Below the pieces are notes generated by a model. It ran no database searches, was not told where the DNA came from, and saw nothing but the letters and a program-made list of their open reading frames with translations. The position numbers were made by a program, and so were the translations under genes. Of a stretch of 64,000 nucleotides of DNA, positions 32,646 through 43,341 are shown piece after piece. The first letter of the stretch is position 1, and the number at the start of each line of letters is the position of its first letter. Origin of the DNA: Neostapfia colusana (lineage: Eukaryota > Streptophyta > Magnoliopsida > Poales > Poaceae); assembly GCA_030760725.1 (NCBI GenBank), contig JASWHV010000001.1, positions 77,893,683-77,957,682 on the forward strand, in the 5' to 3' direction.

Positions 32646-34060
32646 TTCAAGAGCAGCAAGAAGGAGGCAAGTGTCCTTGACCACTTTGATCCTATGCTAG
32701 GATGTGTAGATAGAATTATTTGCATTGTCAAGTTAAATATGAAACCCATGCTAGGAAGTTTCCCTAGAATTGCATTACCTTATTTCCTTGAAGCTTGGGT
32801 TGGGATTTATTTTGTCATGTCATTTATATACATGCATATGCTTAGCCATGCTTAGAATGGGATAATTGGGACATGAGATCATCAGTTTACATTACCATAT
32901 TCTTGAATGAGCTATTATGAGTTATGTAGAGGTAGGGATCAAGGCAAGTTGGATGTTTTGGTTGTGTGCTGGGTGCACGAGACTTGGGTTTGTGTTTAGT
33001 ACTTGCCTGGATCCTAAGGACCGGTTCATGGAGCATGTAACCCGGCTTTACAGTGCCAACCACATGCTGAGATGGGGCAGCTTAGCCAATTAATTAGGTG
33101 TATCCCCGGCGTAGTATGGTTGTGTTGGATGGTGCGGGGAATAGGAGTCAGCTGGACTACCATATGAACCGCAAGGCTCAAGAGGGGGCCACTGCAGCGG
33201 GGTTGGAGCCTCTTGTATGCTGTTAGGGGTGAAACCTCAGTGGGCCCACGCTCGTCGGGAATCCCTTTGTAAAGGCTTCGTAGTGATCTCCTGGCTGCAC
33301 ACCTGGGAAGTGTGAATGTGGTTCGTAGCCACTGGCATAATGGAGGTTCTTTTAGTCCACCCGGCAACGGGGGATGAAATCACTACTTGTGGGTACAGTG
33401 GTACAAACTCTGCAGAGTCAAAACTGTCTTGACAGCCGTGCTCACGGTTAAGAGCGGCCCGCACTTATTCATGATTAGAGGATTGATGGTTTTGGAAGTT
33501 AAGCGGGGAGCTTAACATTGGAAATGATAATTATGGTTATTGGTTTATGATGATGGGATGGGAGATTTGGATCATTTCACCTGTGTAGTAATGTAGGTGC
33601 TTAATAAGCTAAGGTGATAGGTATTAATTGCGTAGTGCTTTAACCATGAGTTCAACCTCTCCTTGTTCTAGCCATGCATGATATAATTTTCCCACACTTG
33701 CTGAGTACCATTGGTACTCAACCTTGCATATTTGTTGGTTTATATTGCTGCTCAGGTCAAGATAATGAGATGGTGTATAATGACCAAGATTTTGGACCCG
33801 AGGAAGGTTTCTAGGTTCATGAAGACCCCCGGGCAACACCTGTGATGGAGCCCTAAAGAATAATATTCCGCTGCTAGTTTATTTACTTGTGATGAAGCAT
33901 TAGTGTTCATTGAGACATTTGTGATGTAAGACTTATTTATATTCGACACCTGGCTTGTAATAAATGATGCTTCACTATTTGTCATCACATGTATGAGAAA
34001 ATGATCCTGGCATACATGTGATATTCACTTGGTTGTTCTTCGGAAAAACCGGGTGTGACA
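32646..34060 (+). repeat. TTCAA target copy and second part of the 5' LTR of element E
   Basis: 32646-32650 is the right target copy of F. From 32651 the E LTR resumes with GAGCAGCAAG and ends GGGTGTGACA at 34060. The terminal stem-loop is at 33984-34022. The two parts together give a 3452-bp LTR. Confidence 0.93.
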
Positions 34061-34064
34061 GAGG

Positions 34065-34077
34065 TGGTATCAGAGCC
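34065..34077 (+). other. Primer binding site of element E (initiator Met tRNA)
   Basis: TGGTATCAGAGCC, four bases after the 5' LTR end. Confidence 0.9.
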
Positions 34078-34277
34078 AAGGTTGCCCGTAGGAACGTGGA
34101 CCTAGGTAGAAATGGACGTATTTAAGGGCCCTATTTTCTTAAAAACTATTTTCCAAGGTGTGGGTGAAAAAGTGTTATCAAAAGAGTCATTTTCTTCATC
34201 TTACCCCAACTTTCATTCAAAAATAGGATTTTTGTTTGAAATTTTATCTAACCTAATTTTAAATTCTTTTGTTTTAG

Positions 34278-35057
34278 ATGGTTCGCATGATTCGCACCGC
34301 TCGTAAATCCACGGGAGGGAGAGTTCCCGTAGTTGCCCTTGCTGAAAGAGAGGAGAGTCGTCCAGTGACGTACCTTTCCTACGGATTGGCAGTAGGAGAT
34401 TTGTTGCGCCGTCTTCGACGTATGCTCGAAGCCGCCGGCAATACGGGCAAGCTCATCATCCACTATAACTCCACCAGGACCATCCGTGAGAAGAGGGAAG
34501 AATGGAGTTCGGAGATGAGGATTATACACGAGAATCAACTGCTGAAGATCCACCATTCTCCAGCTTGTCGAGCAACACAAGTTGATGCAGAAAGGGATGT
34601 CACCTGGGAGGCCATCACCTGCCAGAGCCACATCTATCGTCGCCACTTGGACAAAACTGAGTACATGTATGTCCTCCAACGTGAGAGTGGTACCACGGAG
34701 TACAAGTACCCACCGGTGCAGCAAGGGACTTCCCATGAACACATGGACTTGTGCTTGGAGGATGCTGCGATGCTCAGCACTCGACTGCAGGAGTGTCAAC
34801 AAGAGCTTCAGGATGTCCGAGACACCCTGAAGGAAACGGAGGCGTTGCTGCGAGCTTGCTTAAAGGCGAGAGAAAGAGGAGATGGGAATGAACTGTGTGT
34901 CACCGTGAGTGATCCATGGACTCCTGACTCCCCGGATCGCCGAGCGATCAGGCGTCGTCGCACTTCTCCACCAGCAGCCTCCCCACCTAAAGCAGAGTCA
35001 GAAGGTAGCCGAAATGAGGAGGAAGATCCCGAGGAGCCAGCTCAAGAGGATGAGTAG
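34278..35057 (+). CDS. orf0: orf0 of element E: 259-aa protein with histone H3-like N terminus
   Basis: An intact frame between primer site and gag. Residues 1-21 align ungapped with the H3 tail from Met, with 12 identities including TARKSTGG (H3 6-13, around Lys9), Pro17 and Leu21. H3 Lys4 is replaced by Ile and Lys14 by Arg. The middle has no domain I recognise. Residues 156-201 look like a coiled coil. RRAIRRRR (221-228) could be a nuclear localisation signal, followed by Ser-Pro motifs and an acidic end. The ATG follows TTTTGTTTTAG directly. Against D, the first 31 codons show six base changes, all synonymous. Role unknown; a chromatin-related role is inferred. Confidence 0.82.
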   Translation: MVRMIRTARKSTGGRVPVVALAEREESRPVTYLSYGLAVGDLLRRLRRMLEAAGNTGKLIIHYNSTRTIREKREEWSSEMRIIHENQLLKIHHSPACRATQVDAERDVTWEAITCQSHIYRRHLDKTEYMYVLQRESGTTEYKYPPVQQGTSHEHMDLCLEDAAMLSTRLQECQQELQDVRDTLKETEALLRACLKARERGDGNELCVTVSDPWTPDSPDRRAIRRRRTSPPAASPPKAESEGSRNEEEDPEEPAQEDE

Positions 35058-35359
35058 TGTAGAGTCTTTCCCCTAGCTAGCAAGAGGTCGAGTAGCCGAG
35101 TCGTTACGTATTTAATGGTGTGATAATGCTTGGTGTGTGACGTGAGTTGTGGAAGCCATGAGCAAGTGTCCACAGCCTCGTCTTCAGATTGTTTTGCTTT
35201 GGTGTGTGAACCCACAGGAAATAATAGTGCATTTATTGGGTGTGAGATATAAAACCCTCGTAAGATTTTAACAAAACTTCAACACTTCAAAGTACAAACA
35301 AGTGAAAGTAGTAAGATGATACTAAATGCTTTCAAATTAACATTTGTTGATTCTGCCAG
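35058..35359 (+). other. Spacer between orf0 and gag in element E
   Basis: 302 bp with no supported gene. It contains several ATGs. It ends in TTGTTGATTCTGCCAG directly before the gag ATG, which resembles a splice acceptor, with TACTAA and TTAAC upstream. The equivalent spacers in D and F are similar in length and sequence. Confidence 0.5.
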
Positions 35360-38300
35360 ATGGCCGGAAGAGGAAAAGGACGTGCTGCCAACCCCGCCAA
35401 CAACAATGATGAGGCATGCAACTCTCATCTTTCTGGAGGCCAGAACCGGGGTGGCCGCCGTGAAGAAGTTGATCCTCTCCACCAAATGCTGGAGAATCAA
35501 AATCAGCTCATCCAGAACTTGACTAAAGTAGTGGCCAACTTGCATCAAGTTCCACCTCCACAAGCTGCACCACGCCAACCAAGGTTGAGTGAGTTTCTAG
35601 GAACTCAACCTCCAAAGTTTGCAAGTGCTGCTGAACCTCTGGAGGCAGATGATTGGCTGAAGACCATTGAAAGTAAGATGAGAATCATACAATGCCAAGG
35701 GTATGAGAGGGTGCTGTTTGCCTCTCATCAATTGCAGGGACCTGCTGCTGATTGGTGGACCGCCTACGTGGCCGCCCATCATGACCCTGAGAGCATCACT
35801 TGGGAAGAGTTCAAGCGTAGCTTCCGCAACCATTACATCCCAAGAGGTGAACTCAAAAACAAGAGGAAAGAGTTTTTGGGACTGCAGCAGGGAAACATGA
35901 CGGTGAGGGAATACCTCACTAAATTCACTCAACTATCCCGTTATGCTCCACGAGACATAGAGACAGATGAGCAGAAACAAGATTGTTTCGTGGAAGGACT
36001 TACCGCAGAGATGCAGTGTGCAATGTCCTCAAATGAGTATGAAAGCTTTCAAAAGATGGTGGACAGAGCATTTGTGGTGGAAAGGAAGCTGAAGGCCCTG
36101 GAAAATGAGAATAAGAGGAAGGCTGGGTGGTCACATCAAGCCTCAGGGAGCAACACCCGCCCACGTATGATGCAGCAACCTACGGGGCAGACGAGCCGTG
36201 CTGCGGTACCCTATTCAGCACCAAGAGGGTACAACCCAAACTACAGGCCTCCCGCAGCACCAGCACAGCCGCAACGTCAGTTTGTACAACAGCCTCGCCC
36301 TGCATATCCACCTCGACCAGCAGTGCAAGGACCCCCAAACCAACCCCAAGACAACAAGGGCCAAGCATCTAAGATTGGGGTGCAATGTTTCAGCTGTGGT
36401 GAAGTGGGGCACTACGCCCATAAGTGTCCAAAGAAGAAGCCCACGCAGCCACAGCAGCAGAACGTAATGAGAGGACGGGTGAACCACGTCACTATGGAGG
36501 AAGCACAAGAGGCACCCGACGTGGTAGTTGGTAAGTTTCCTGCCAATTTACACCTTGCAACTCTGCTGTTTGATTCTGGTGCTACCCATTCGTTCATTGC
36601 TCAAGGGTTTGTTAAGAAGCATGACCTAGCAACCACACAAATGAACCATATGCTAGCGGTAAATTCTCCAGGTGGAGAAATAAGGACAAGACAAGTGTGT
36701 CCCAAAGTGAACCTAGACATTAATGGGGTAGTATTTACCGCTAACCTCATAGTGATCGATTCACAAGGGATAGATATTATTTTGGGTATGGATTGGTTGA
36801 CCAAACATAATGGAATCATCCATTGTTCGACCAGAACGGTGGAACTAACTCACCCTAGTGGCACAAGAGTAAAGTTCATAACGATACACGAGCCTAGGAG
36901 GGACATTAAATTAAATCAAGTGGAGGTGAAAGTTGAGGAAATCAGGACTATCAGGGAATATCCAGATGTTTTTCCGGAGGAGTTGCCAGGAATGCCTCCC
37001 GACCGTGACGTGGAATTCGCAATCGAGCTAGTACCGGGAACAGCCCCGATATACAAGAGACCTTATCGAATGGACTCCAAGCAGCTAGAAGAGCTCAAGG
37101 ATCATTTGAGGGAATTGATGGAAAATGGGTATGTTCGCCCTAGTTCCTCACCATGGGGAGCTCCGGTAATATTTGTGCCTAAGAAAGATGGAACTCAAAG
37201 GTTATGCGTGGATTACCGTGCCTTGAATGAGGTGACCATCAAGAACAAGTATCCATTACCCCGCATTGAATACTTGTTTGATCAGTTGAGGGGAGCTTGC
37301 GTGTTCTCGAAAATTGATCTCAGGTCGGGATACCACCAACTCAAGATAAGGCAATCTGATATTCCCAAGACAGCTTTCGTATCTCGGTACGGACTGTATG
37401 AATACACTGTCATGCCTTTCGGGCCAACCAATGCCCCGGCATATTTCATGTACCTCATGAACAAGGTATTCATGGAATATCTGGACAAATTTGTGGTGGT
37501 TTTCATAGATGATATTCTCGTCTTCTCCAAAGATGAAGAAGAACATGAGAAACATCTAAGGTTGGTGTTACAGAGGCTTAGAGAACACCAACTATATGCC
37601 AAGTTGAGCAAGTGTGAGTTTTGGCTAAAGAGAGTTCCCTTTTTAGGACATATAATCTCGGAGGGAGGAATCTCCGTAGATCCCGCCAAAATCGAAGATA
37701 TCCAGAAATGGAAAACCCCTGAAAATGTCGGGGAAGTTCGAAGCTTTTTGGGATTGGCTGGATACTATCGACGATTTATTGAGGGATTCTCCAAGATCTC
37801 GAGACCTCTCACCAAACTGTTGGAAAAGGGAATTACATTCACCTGGACGCCACAGTGCGATACGAGCTTTCAGGAGCTAAAGAAGAGATTGACAACAGCC
37901 CCCGTGTTGGTTATGCCAGATATGCAGAAAAATTTCACGGTGTACTGCGATGCCTCTGGAAACAGGTTGGGATGTGTTCTCATGCAAGAGGGACATGTCG
38001 TGGCATATGCATCCCGGCAGCTTCGGAAGCACGAGAAGAACTATCCTACACATGACTTAGAACTAGCTGCAGTGGTACACGCGTTGAAAATTTGGCGGCA
38101 CTATTTGATGGGGAAGAGGACAGAGATATATACGGATCATAAGAGTTTGAAGTACATATTCACACAGCCAGATCTCAACCTTAGACAAAGGAGATGGTTA
38201 GAGCTAATCAATGACTTTGATGTAGGCATCAACTATCATCCCGGGAAAGCAAACGTCGTGGCCGATGCCTTGAGTCGGAAAGTGCAGGTCAATAAGTTGA

Positions 38301-39829
38301 GCTTGAAGGATATGCCTGCAGAATTGAAGGACGAGGTTATAAGGCTCAATCTATGTCTAGTAAATAGTGGTGAAGCCATCGCCATGGAAGTGGACTCCAC
38401 ACTTGAGCGAGACATACGCGAGGGACAAAAGAATGATGAGAAGATACAAGAGATCAGACAGCTCATCAAGGAAAATAAAGCTCCTGGTTTTAGAGAGGAT
38501 GAACAAGGAACGGTGTGGCACGGGAAAAGGATCTGTGTGCCAGAAGTAAAGGAGATTCGTAAATTAATTTTGAAGGAGGCTCACGATTCCGACTATTCCA
38601 TTCATCCTGGGAGTACGAAGATGTATCAGGACCTCAAAAGCAGGTATTGGTGGTATGGCATGAAGCGAGATGTCGCGGAACATGTTGCCCTATGTGACAC
38701 ATGTCAGTTGGTGAAAGCAGAACATCAACGACCCGCGGGATTGCTGCAACCACTCAAAGTACCTGAATGGAAGTGGGAAGAAATCAGCATGGATTTTGTC
38801 GTGGGATTGCCTAGGACCCAATCCGGGTATGATTCAATATGGGTCATTATTGATCGGCTAACCAAGGTAGCTCATTTCATCCCTGTGAAAGAAAGCTACA
38901 GCGGATCCAAATTGGCAGAATTGTACATGTCAAGGATTGTGTGTTACCATGGAGTGCCAAAGAAGATAGTGTCGGACCGAGGGACACAGTTCACCTCGAG
39001 GTTTTGGCAAAAGTTGCATGAAACCATGGGAACCCATCTGAACTTCAGTTCTGCCTATCATCCCCAAACTGACGGGCAGACGGAGAGAACCAATCAGATT
39101 CTTGAAGACATGTTGAGGGCATGTGCACTCAAAAACAATAGGAGTTGGGACAAGAACTTACCGTATGCGGAGTTTTCCTATAACAACAGTTATCAAGCTA
39201 GTATGAAGATGTCACCGTTTGAAGCTTTGTATGGAAGGAAATGCAGAACTCCCCTATTTTGGAACCAAACAGGAGAAAGTAAAGTGTTTGGTCCCGAAGC
39301 GCTACAAGAAGCCGAAGCGAAGGTGAGGGAGATTCGCAACAACTTGAGGATAGCACAGACACGCCAGAAGAGTTATGCTGATGTACGAAGAAGAGAGCTC
39401 GTTTTCAACGTGGGAGACTATGTTTATCTCAAGGTGTCCCCTATCAGAGGACTTCGTCGGTTCAAGGTGAAAGGGAAGTTGTCACCTCGATACATCGGAC
39501 CCTTTCAAGTTTTGGAAAGAAAAGGCGAAGTGGCGTACCAACTAGAGTTACCGGTTTATCTATCGGACGTGCACGACGTATTTCATGTGTCACAACTCAA
39601 GAAATGTCTGAGGACGCCTGAGGAGGTGTTACCCATGAATGAAGTGGATGTAGCCGAGGATTTGTCTTATGCCGAGCAACCATACAAGATTTTGGAGACA
39701 ATGGAACGCCTCACCAGAAATAAGAGAATCAGGATGTGCAAGGTGCAGTGGAAGCATCACCCAGAAGAGGAAGCCACCTGGGAACGGGAAGATGAGCTTA
39801 AGGCACAATTTCCGGAATTGTTTTCTTAG
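35360..39829 (+). CDS. gag-pol: gag-pol polyprotein of element E (1489 aa, open)
   Basis: A single open frame, the only undisrupted one here. Gag begins MAGRGKGRAAN; the retrotransposon gag core lies at about 90-230. The CCHC knuckle is C343-C346-H351-C356. Protease has D405-S-G. RT catalytic Asp are D653 and D717-D718 (FIDD). RNase H includes D864. Integrase has a zinc finger with C1112 and C1115 and a catalytic D1145, D1206, E1242 spaced D-35-E. The chromodomain-like tail is about 1441-1489 (KVQWKHH, ATWERED). Protease must cut the product. Two conserved RT positions are changed: RIEYLF (Tyr638 for Asp) and MPFGPTNAP (Pro689 for Leu), so activity is doubtful. ATG context is good (CCAGATGG). 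Confidence 0.95.
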   Translation: MAGRGKGRAANPANNNDEACNSHLSGGQNRGGRREEVDPLHQMLENQNQLIQNLTKVVANLHQVPPPQAAPRQPRLSEFLGTQPPKFASAAEPLEADDWLKTIESKMRIIQCQGYERVLFASHQLQGPAADWWTAYVAAHHDPESITWEEFKRSFRNHYIPRGELKNKRKEFLGLQQGNMTVREYLTKFTQLSRYAPRDIETDEQKQDCFVEGLTAEMQCAMSSNEYESFQKMVDRAFVVERKLKALENENKRKAGWSHQASGSNTRPRMMQQPTGQTSRAAVPYSAPRGYNPNYRPPAAPAQPQRQFVQQPRPAYPPRPAVQGPPNQPQDNKGQASKIGVQCFSCGEVGHYAHKCPKKKPTQPQQQNVMRGRVNHVTMEEAQEAPDVVVGKFPANLHLATLLFDSGATHSFIAQGFVKKHDLATTQMNHMLAVNSPGGEIRTRQVCPKVNLDINGVVFTANLIVIDSQGIDIILGMDWLTKHNGIIHCSTRTVELTHPSGTRVKFITIHEPRRDIKLNQVEVKVEEIRTIREYPDVFPEELPGMPPDRDVEFAIELVPGTAPIYKRPYRMDSKQLEELKDHLRELMENGYVRPSSSPWGAPVIFVPKKDGTQRLCVDYRALNEVTIKNKYPLPRIEYLFDQLRGACVFSKIDLRSGYHQLKIRQSDIPKTAFVSRYGLYEYTVMPFGPTNAPAYFMYLMNKVFMEYLDKFVVVFIDDILVFSKDEEEHEKHLRLVLQRLREHQLYAKLSKCEFWLKRVPFLGHIISEGGISVDPAKIEDIQKWKTPENVGEVRSFLGLAGYYRRFIEGFSKISRPLTKLLEKGITFTWTPQCDTSFQELKKRLTTAPVLVMPDMQKNFTVYCDASGNRLGCVLMQEGHVVAYASRQLRKHEKNYPTHDLELAAVVHALKIWRHYLMGKRTEIYTDHKSLKYIFTQPDLNLRQRRWLELINDFDVGINYHPGKANVVADALSRKVQVNKLSLKDMPAELKDEVIRLNLCLVNSGEAIAMEVDSTLERDIREGQKNDEKIQEIRQLIKENKAPGFREDEQGTVWHGKRICVPEVKEIRKLILKEAHDSDYSIHPGSTKMYQDLKSRYWWYGMKRDVAEHVALCDTCQLVKAEHQRPAGLLQPLKVPEWKWEEISMDFVVGLPRTQSGYDSIWVIIDRLTKVAHFIPVKESYSGSKLAELYMSRIVCYHGVPKKIVSDRGTQFTSRFWQKLHETMGTHLNFSSAYHPQTDGQTERTNQILEDMLRACALKNNRSWDKNLPYAEFSYNNSYQASMKMSPFEALYGRKCRTPLFWNQTGESKVFGPEALQEAEAKVREIRNNLRIAQTRQKSYADVRRRELVFNVGDYVYLKVSPIRGLRRFKVKGKLSPRYIGPFQVLERKGEVAYQLELPVYLSDVHDVFHVSQLKKCLRTPEEVLPMNEVDVAEDLSYAEQPYKILETMERLTRNKRIRMCKVQWKHHPEEEATWEREDELKAQFPELFS

Positions 39830-39860
39830 AAACACCAATCTCGAGGACGAGATTTCTTTT

Positions 39861-39874
39861 AAGGGGGGTAGAGC
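39861..39874 (+). other. Polypurine tract of element E
   Basis: AAGGGGGGTAGAGC immediately before the 3' LTR. Confidence 0.87.
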
Positions 39875-42800
39875 TGTAACACCCCAAATATTTAGTCAAG
39901 ACTCAAATTTTGATTTAGAACCATAAACCATGTTCAGAGGGGAATTTAGAAATTTTTGGACGTATTGCATGTTTTGCAAAAATTCAAATTCAAACTGGAA
40001 TTCAAATTATACTCAAAACAGAAAAGAAATGAAAAAGAAAAAGGAAAACCAGAAAAAAACTGGCCAGTGGGCCGAAACCCCAGCCGGCCCAGCTAACCCC
40101 CGCGCAGCCCGCCCCCGCGCGCGCCGCGCTGCCCCTCGCTGACATGTGGGACCCGCATGTCATCCCTAACCCGAGCCCCCGCGACCCCGGACTTCTTTCC
40201 CCGCGCGCGCGCTCGATCTTAACCGATTGGAAACTCGTTCCCGCAGCCGAATTTCGGTCCCAGCGGACTCCCACTCGATCACAACAGAACCACCGCCCTC
40301 CCCCGGCTATAAAAACAACCGATCCGATCAGTTTTTCTCACGCGATCGCCGATTTTCACTCCGGTGAGCACCGAGACTTCGCCGGTGAATTCTGGCCGAT
40401 CTAAGCTCGGAAACTCTGATCTAACTCGTTGGTCTTGATCCACCGCCTCCGGGGAACTTTGCAGGTGCAGAAAACCCGAAGACTTACGGTGCAAATCCAG
40501 CTCCGACGAGCTTCGCCGTGGTTTTGCCTCGGACCTCGCCGCCGAGCACTTTCCAGGACCCCCGAGCTCGAGAAAACCCCCGAGGTGAGATCCCTGACCT
40601 CCCCTCTACCGATCTAGGCCATAAGATCACAGTTCTAGGCAGAATTCTCGAGGATCCGAAAGTTTCCGGCGAGATCGCCGCTTCCCGCCGCCGTGCGCCG
40701 CCGGCAGCGCCGCCCGCGCTCGATCAGAGCGACGTGGCCGCTTGTGCGCCGTTTATTTTAAATCGCACGGTAGACTTTAAAACCCCGCGTACCGGTTCGA
40801 TGTTATAATCTCAGCCGTCGGTTTAAAATCAGACGGTCCACGTCAGCCCCGCGTTATAAAGACTGGAATTCTTACGTGCTACCCCCTGGGGTTCTCTGGA
40901 ATTGAGAGCTAGCCCCGGAAACTTCAGATCTAGCCCCTGGAACTCCAGAAAATCATGTAAATTCATTTAAAAATCAGTTTTAGCCCCTGGACTTAATAGA
41001 AATTAAGAAAAACACCTCTGAAAAGTGTAGCTAGACCCCTGGAAATTATGAAAATGATATTATAGACCCTGTAATGGGGTGAATTCATTATTTTAGCTCT
41101 GTTTAGTATTTAATTTAGAAAATTGAATATGTAACTAGTGTTTAAATATTAAAAAGGGGGACAAACATAATTGTCAAATTTATTAAAAACTTTCTCAGTA
41201 CTTAGAAAACTTTGGAGTGAGATAAAAATATATTTTTAGGCTGAAATAAATCTGTTTCATCTATTATTCACATTTAATAGTATAGGGACACATTTTTAAG
41301 TAAAGAATAGTTAAAGAAAAATAGGGAAAATAATTATGAAATAGTATACATCAGAAGCCAAGGTCAAAATATGATCTTAAATTATTTAGGACCAGAACCT
41401 AATCTGTTTAGGTAGTGTGTATTACTAATTTAATAATAAAATGCACAATTATGCATAAGAATATAAATCTGAAAATATAGAGATTAGTAGATGATAAATG
41501 GAGTTTCTAAAGTACAAAGAATTCAGTTTAGGGTTGATAGAAATTATGAAGGCACATATGGAGAAGAAAAATACTTTTCATACATACTTGGTAGTTTAAT
41601 ATATAAGGAATTTATTTAAAACTGAAACACACATATATACATGTATATACATATATAGTATGTGAGTATAAATATGAACACCAAAGTAGGAATCATACAC
41701 ATGTAAATAAAAGTGTATGCAAGCCCCAAATCAACACACATAGAGTACCCACAACACATAAAATGGTAAAGAAACTTTCATAAATGTGAATGTGTGGTTT
41801 GTATGAAGTAGAAGTGTGAACTATGTCTTATGATTGTTGTTTTTCTTTTGCTATGTGTGATGGTATGAAGTAGAACCTGCTCAAGAACAAGTTATTCAAT
41901 TCCAAGACCAAGACTACCCATTTCAAGAGCAGCAAGAAGGAGGCAAGTGTCCTTGACCACTTTGATCCTATGCTAGGATGTGTAGATAGAATTATTTGCA
42001 TTGTCAAGTTAAATATGAAACCCATGCTAGGAAGTTTCCCTAGAATTGCATTACCTTATTTCCTTGAAGCTTGGGTTGGGATTTATTTTGTCATGTCATT
42101 TATATACATGCATATGCTTAGCCATGCTTAGAATGGGATAATTGGGACATGAGATCATCAGTTTACATTACCATACTCTTGAATGAGCTATTATGAGTTA
42201 TGTAGAGGTAGGGATCAAGGCAAGTTGGATGTTTTGGTTGTGTGCTGGGTGCACGAGACTTGGGTTTGTGTTTAGTACTTGCCTGGATCCTAAGGACCGG
42301 TTCATGGAGCATGTAACCCGGCTTTACAGTGCCAACCACATGCTGAGATGGGGCAGCTTAGCCAATTAATTAGGTGTATCCCCGGCGTAGTATGGGTGTG
42401 TTGGATGGTGCGGGGAATAGGAGTCAGCTGGACTACCATATGAACCGCAAGGCTCAAGAGGGGGCCACTGCAGCGGGGTTGGAGCCTCTTGTATGCTGTT
42501 AGGGGTGAAACCTCAGTGGGCCCACGCTCGTCGGGAATCCCTTTGTAAAGGCTTCGTAGTGATCTCCTGGCTGCACACCTGGGAAGTGTGAATGTGGTTC
42601 GTAGCCACTGGCATAATGGAGGTTCTTTTAGTCCACCCGGCAACGGGGGATGAAATCACTACTTGTGGGTACAGTGGTACAAACTCTGCAGAGTCAAAAC
42701 TGTCTTGACAGCCGTGCTCACGGTTAAGAGCGGCCCGGACTTATTCATGATTAGAGAATTGATGGTTTTGGAAGTTAAGCGGGGAGCTTAACATTGGAAA

Positions 42801-43336
42801 TGATAATTATGGTTATTGGTTTATGATGATGGGATGGGAGATTTGGATCATTTCACCTGTGTAGTAATGTAGGTGCTTAATAAGCTAAGGTGATAGGTAT
42901 TAATTGCGTAGTGCTTTAACCATGAGTTCAACCTCTCCTTGTTCTAGCCATGCATGATATAATTTTCCCACACTTGCTGAGTAGCATTGGTACTCAACCT
43001 TCCATATTTGTTGGTTTATATTGCTGCTCAGGTCAAGATAATGAGATGGTGTATAATGACCAAGATTTTGGACCCGAGGAAGGTTTCTAGGTTCATGAAG
43101 ACCCCCGGGCAACACCTGTGATGGAGCCCTAAAGAATAATATTCCACTGCTAGTTTATTTACTTGTGATGAAGCATTAGTGTTCATTGAGACATTTGTGA
43201 TGTAAGACTTATTTATATTCGACACCTGGCTTGTAATAAATGATGCTTCACTATTTGTCATCACATGTATGAGAAAATGATCCTGGCATACATGTGATAT
43301 TCACTTGGTTGTTCTTCGGAAAAACCGGGTGTGACA
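39875..43336 (+). repeat. 3' LTR of element E (3462 bp)
   Basis: Complete, from TGTAACACCC to GGGTGTGACA, followed by the target copy ACCCG at 43337-43341. Bases from 40461 onward are repeated in the tandem array. The base A at about 43145 (ATTCCACTGC) is private to this copy; the other LTRs have G. Confidence 0.94.
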
Positions 43337-43341
43337 ACCCG
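43337..43341 (+). other. Right target-site duplication of element E (ACCCG)
   Basis: Matches 17859-17863. It is also carried along into the tandem copies at 52617-52621 and 61890-61894. Confidence 0.93.

Larger units (their letters stand above)
17864..43336 (+). mobile_element. Element E: complete Tekay-type retrotransposon, split by F
   Basis: Both LTRs, primer site, orf0, an open gag-pol frame, polypurine tract and perfect target duplications are present. Without F and its target copy the element is 12,728 bp. F lies inside E's 5' LTR. By eye the two LTRs differ by about ten substitutions and one 10-bp deletion (near 18680) over 3.45 kb, so the insertion is recent. Its 3' LTR supplies the left end of the tandemly repeated unit starting at 40461. 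Confidence 0.95.
19906..43336. repeat. Giant inverted repeat formed by elements F and E
   Basis: The left arm is 19906-30593 (F: 3' LTR, internal region and the last 1410 bp of the 5' LTR). The right arm is 32651-43336 (E: rest of the 5' LTR, internal region and 3' LTR). The arms are 10,688 and 10,686 bp and nearly identical by eye. The spacer is about 2.06 kb. The arrangement follows from F landing in the same subfamily in opposite orientation. Confidence 0.9.
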
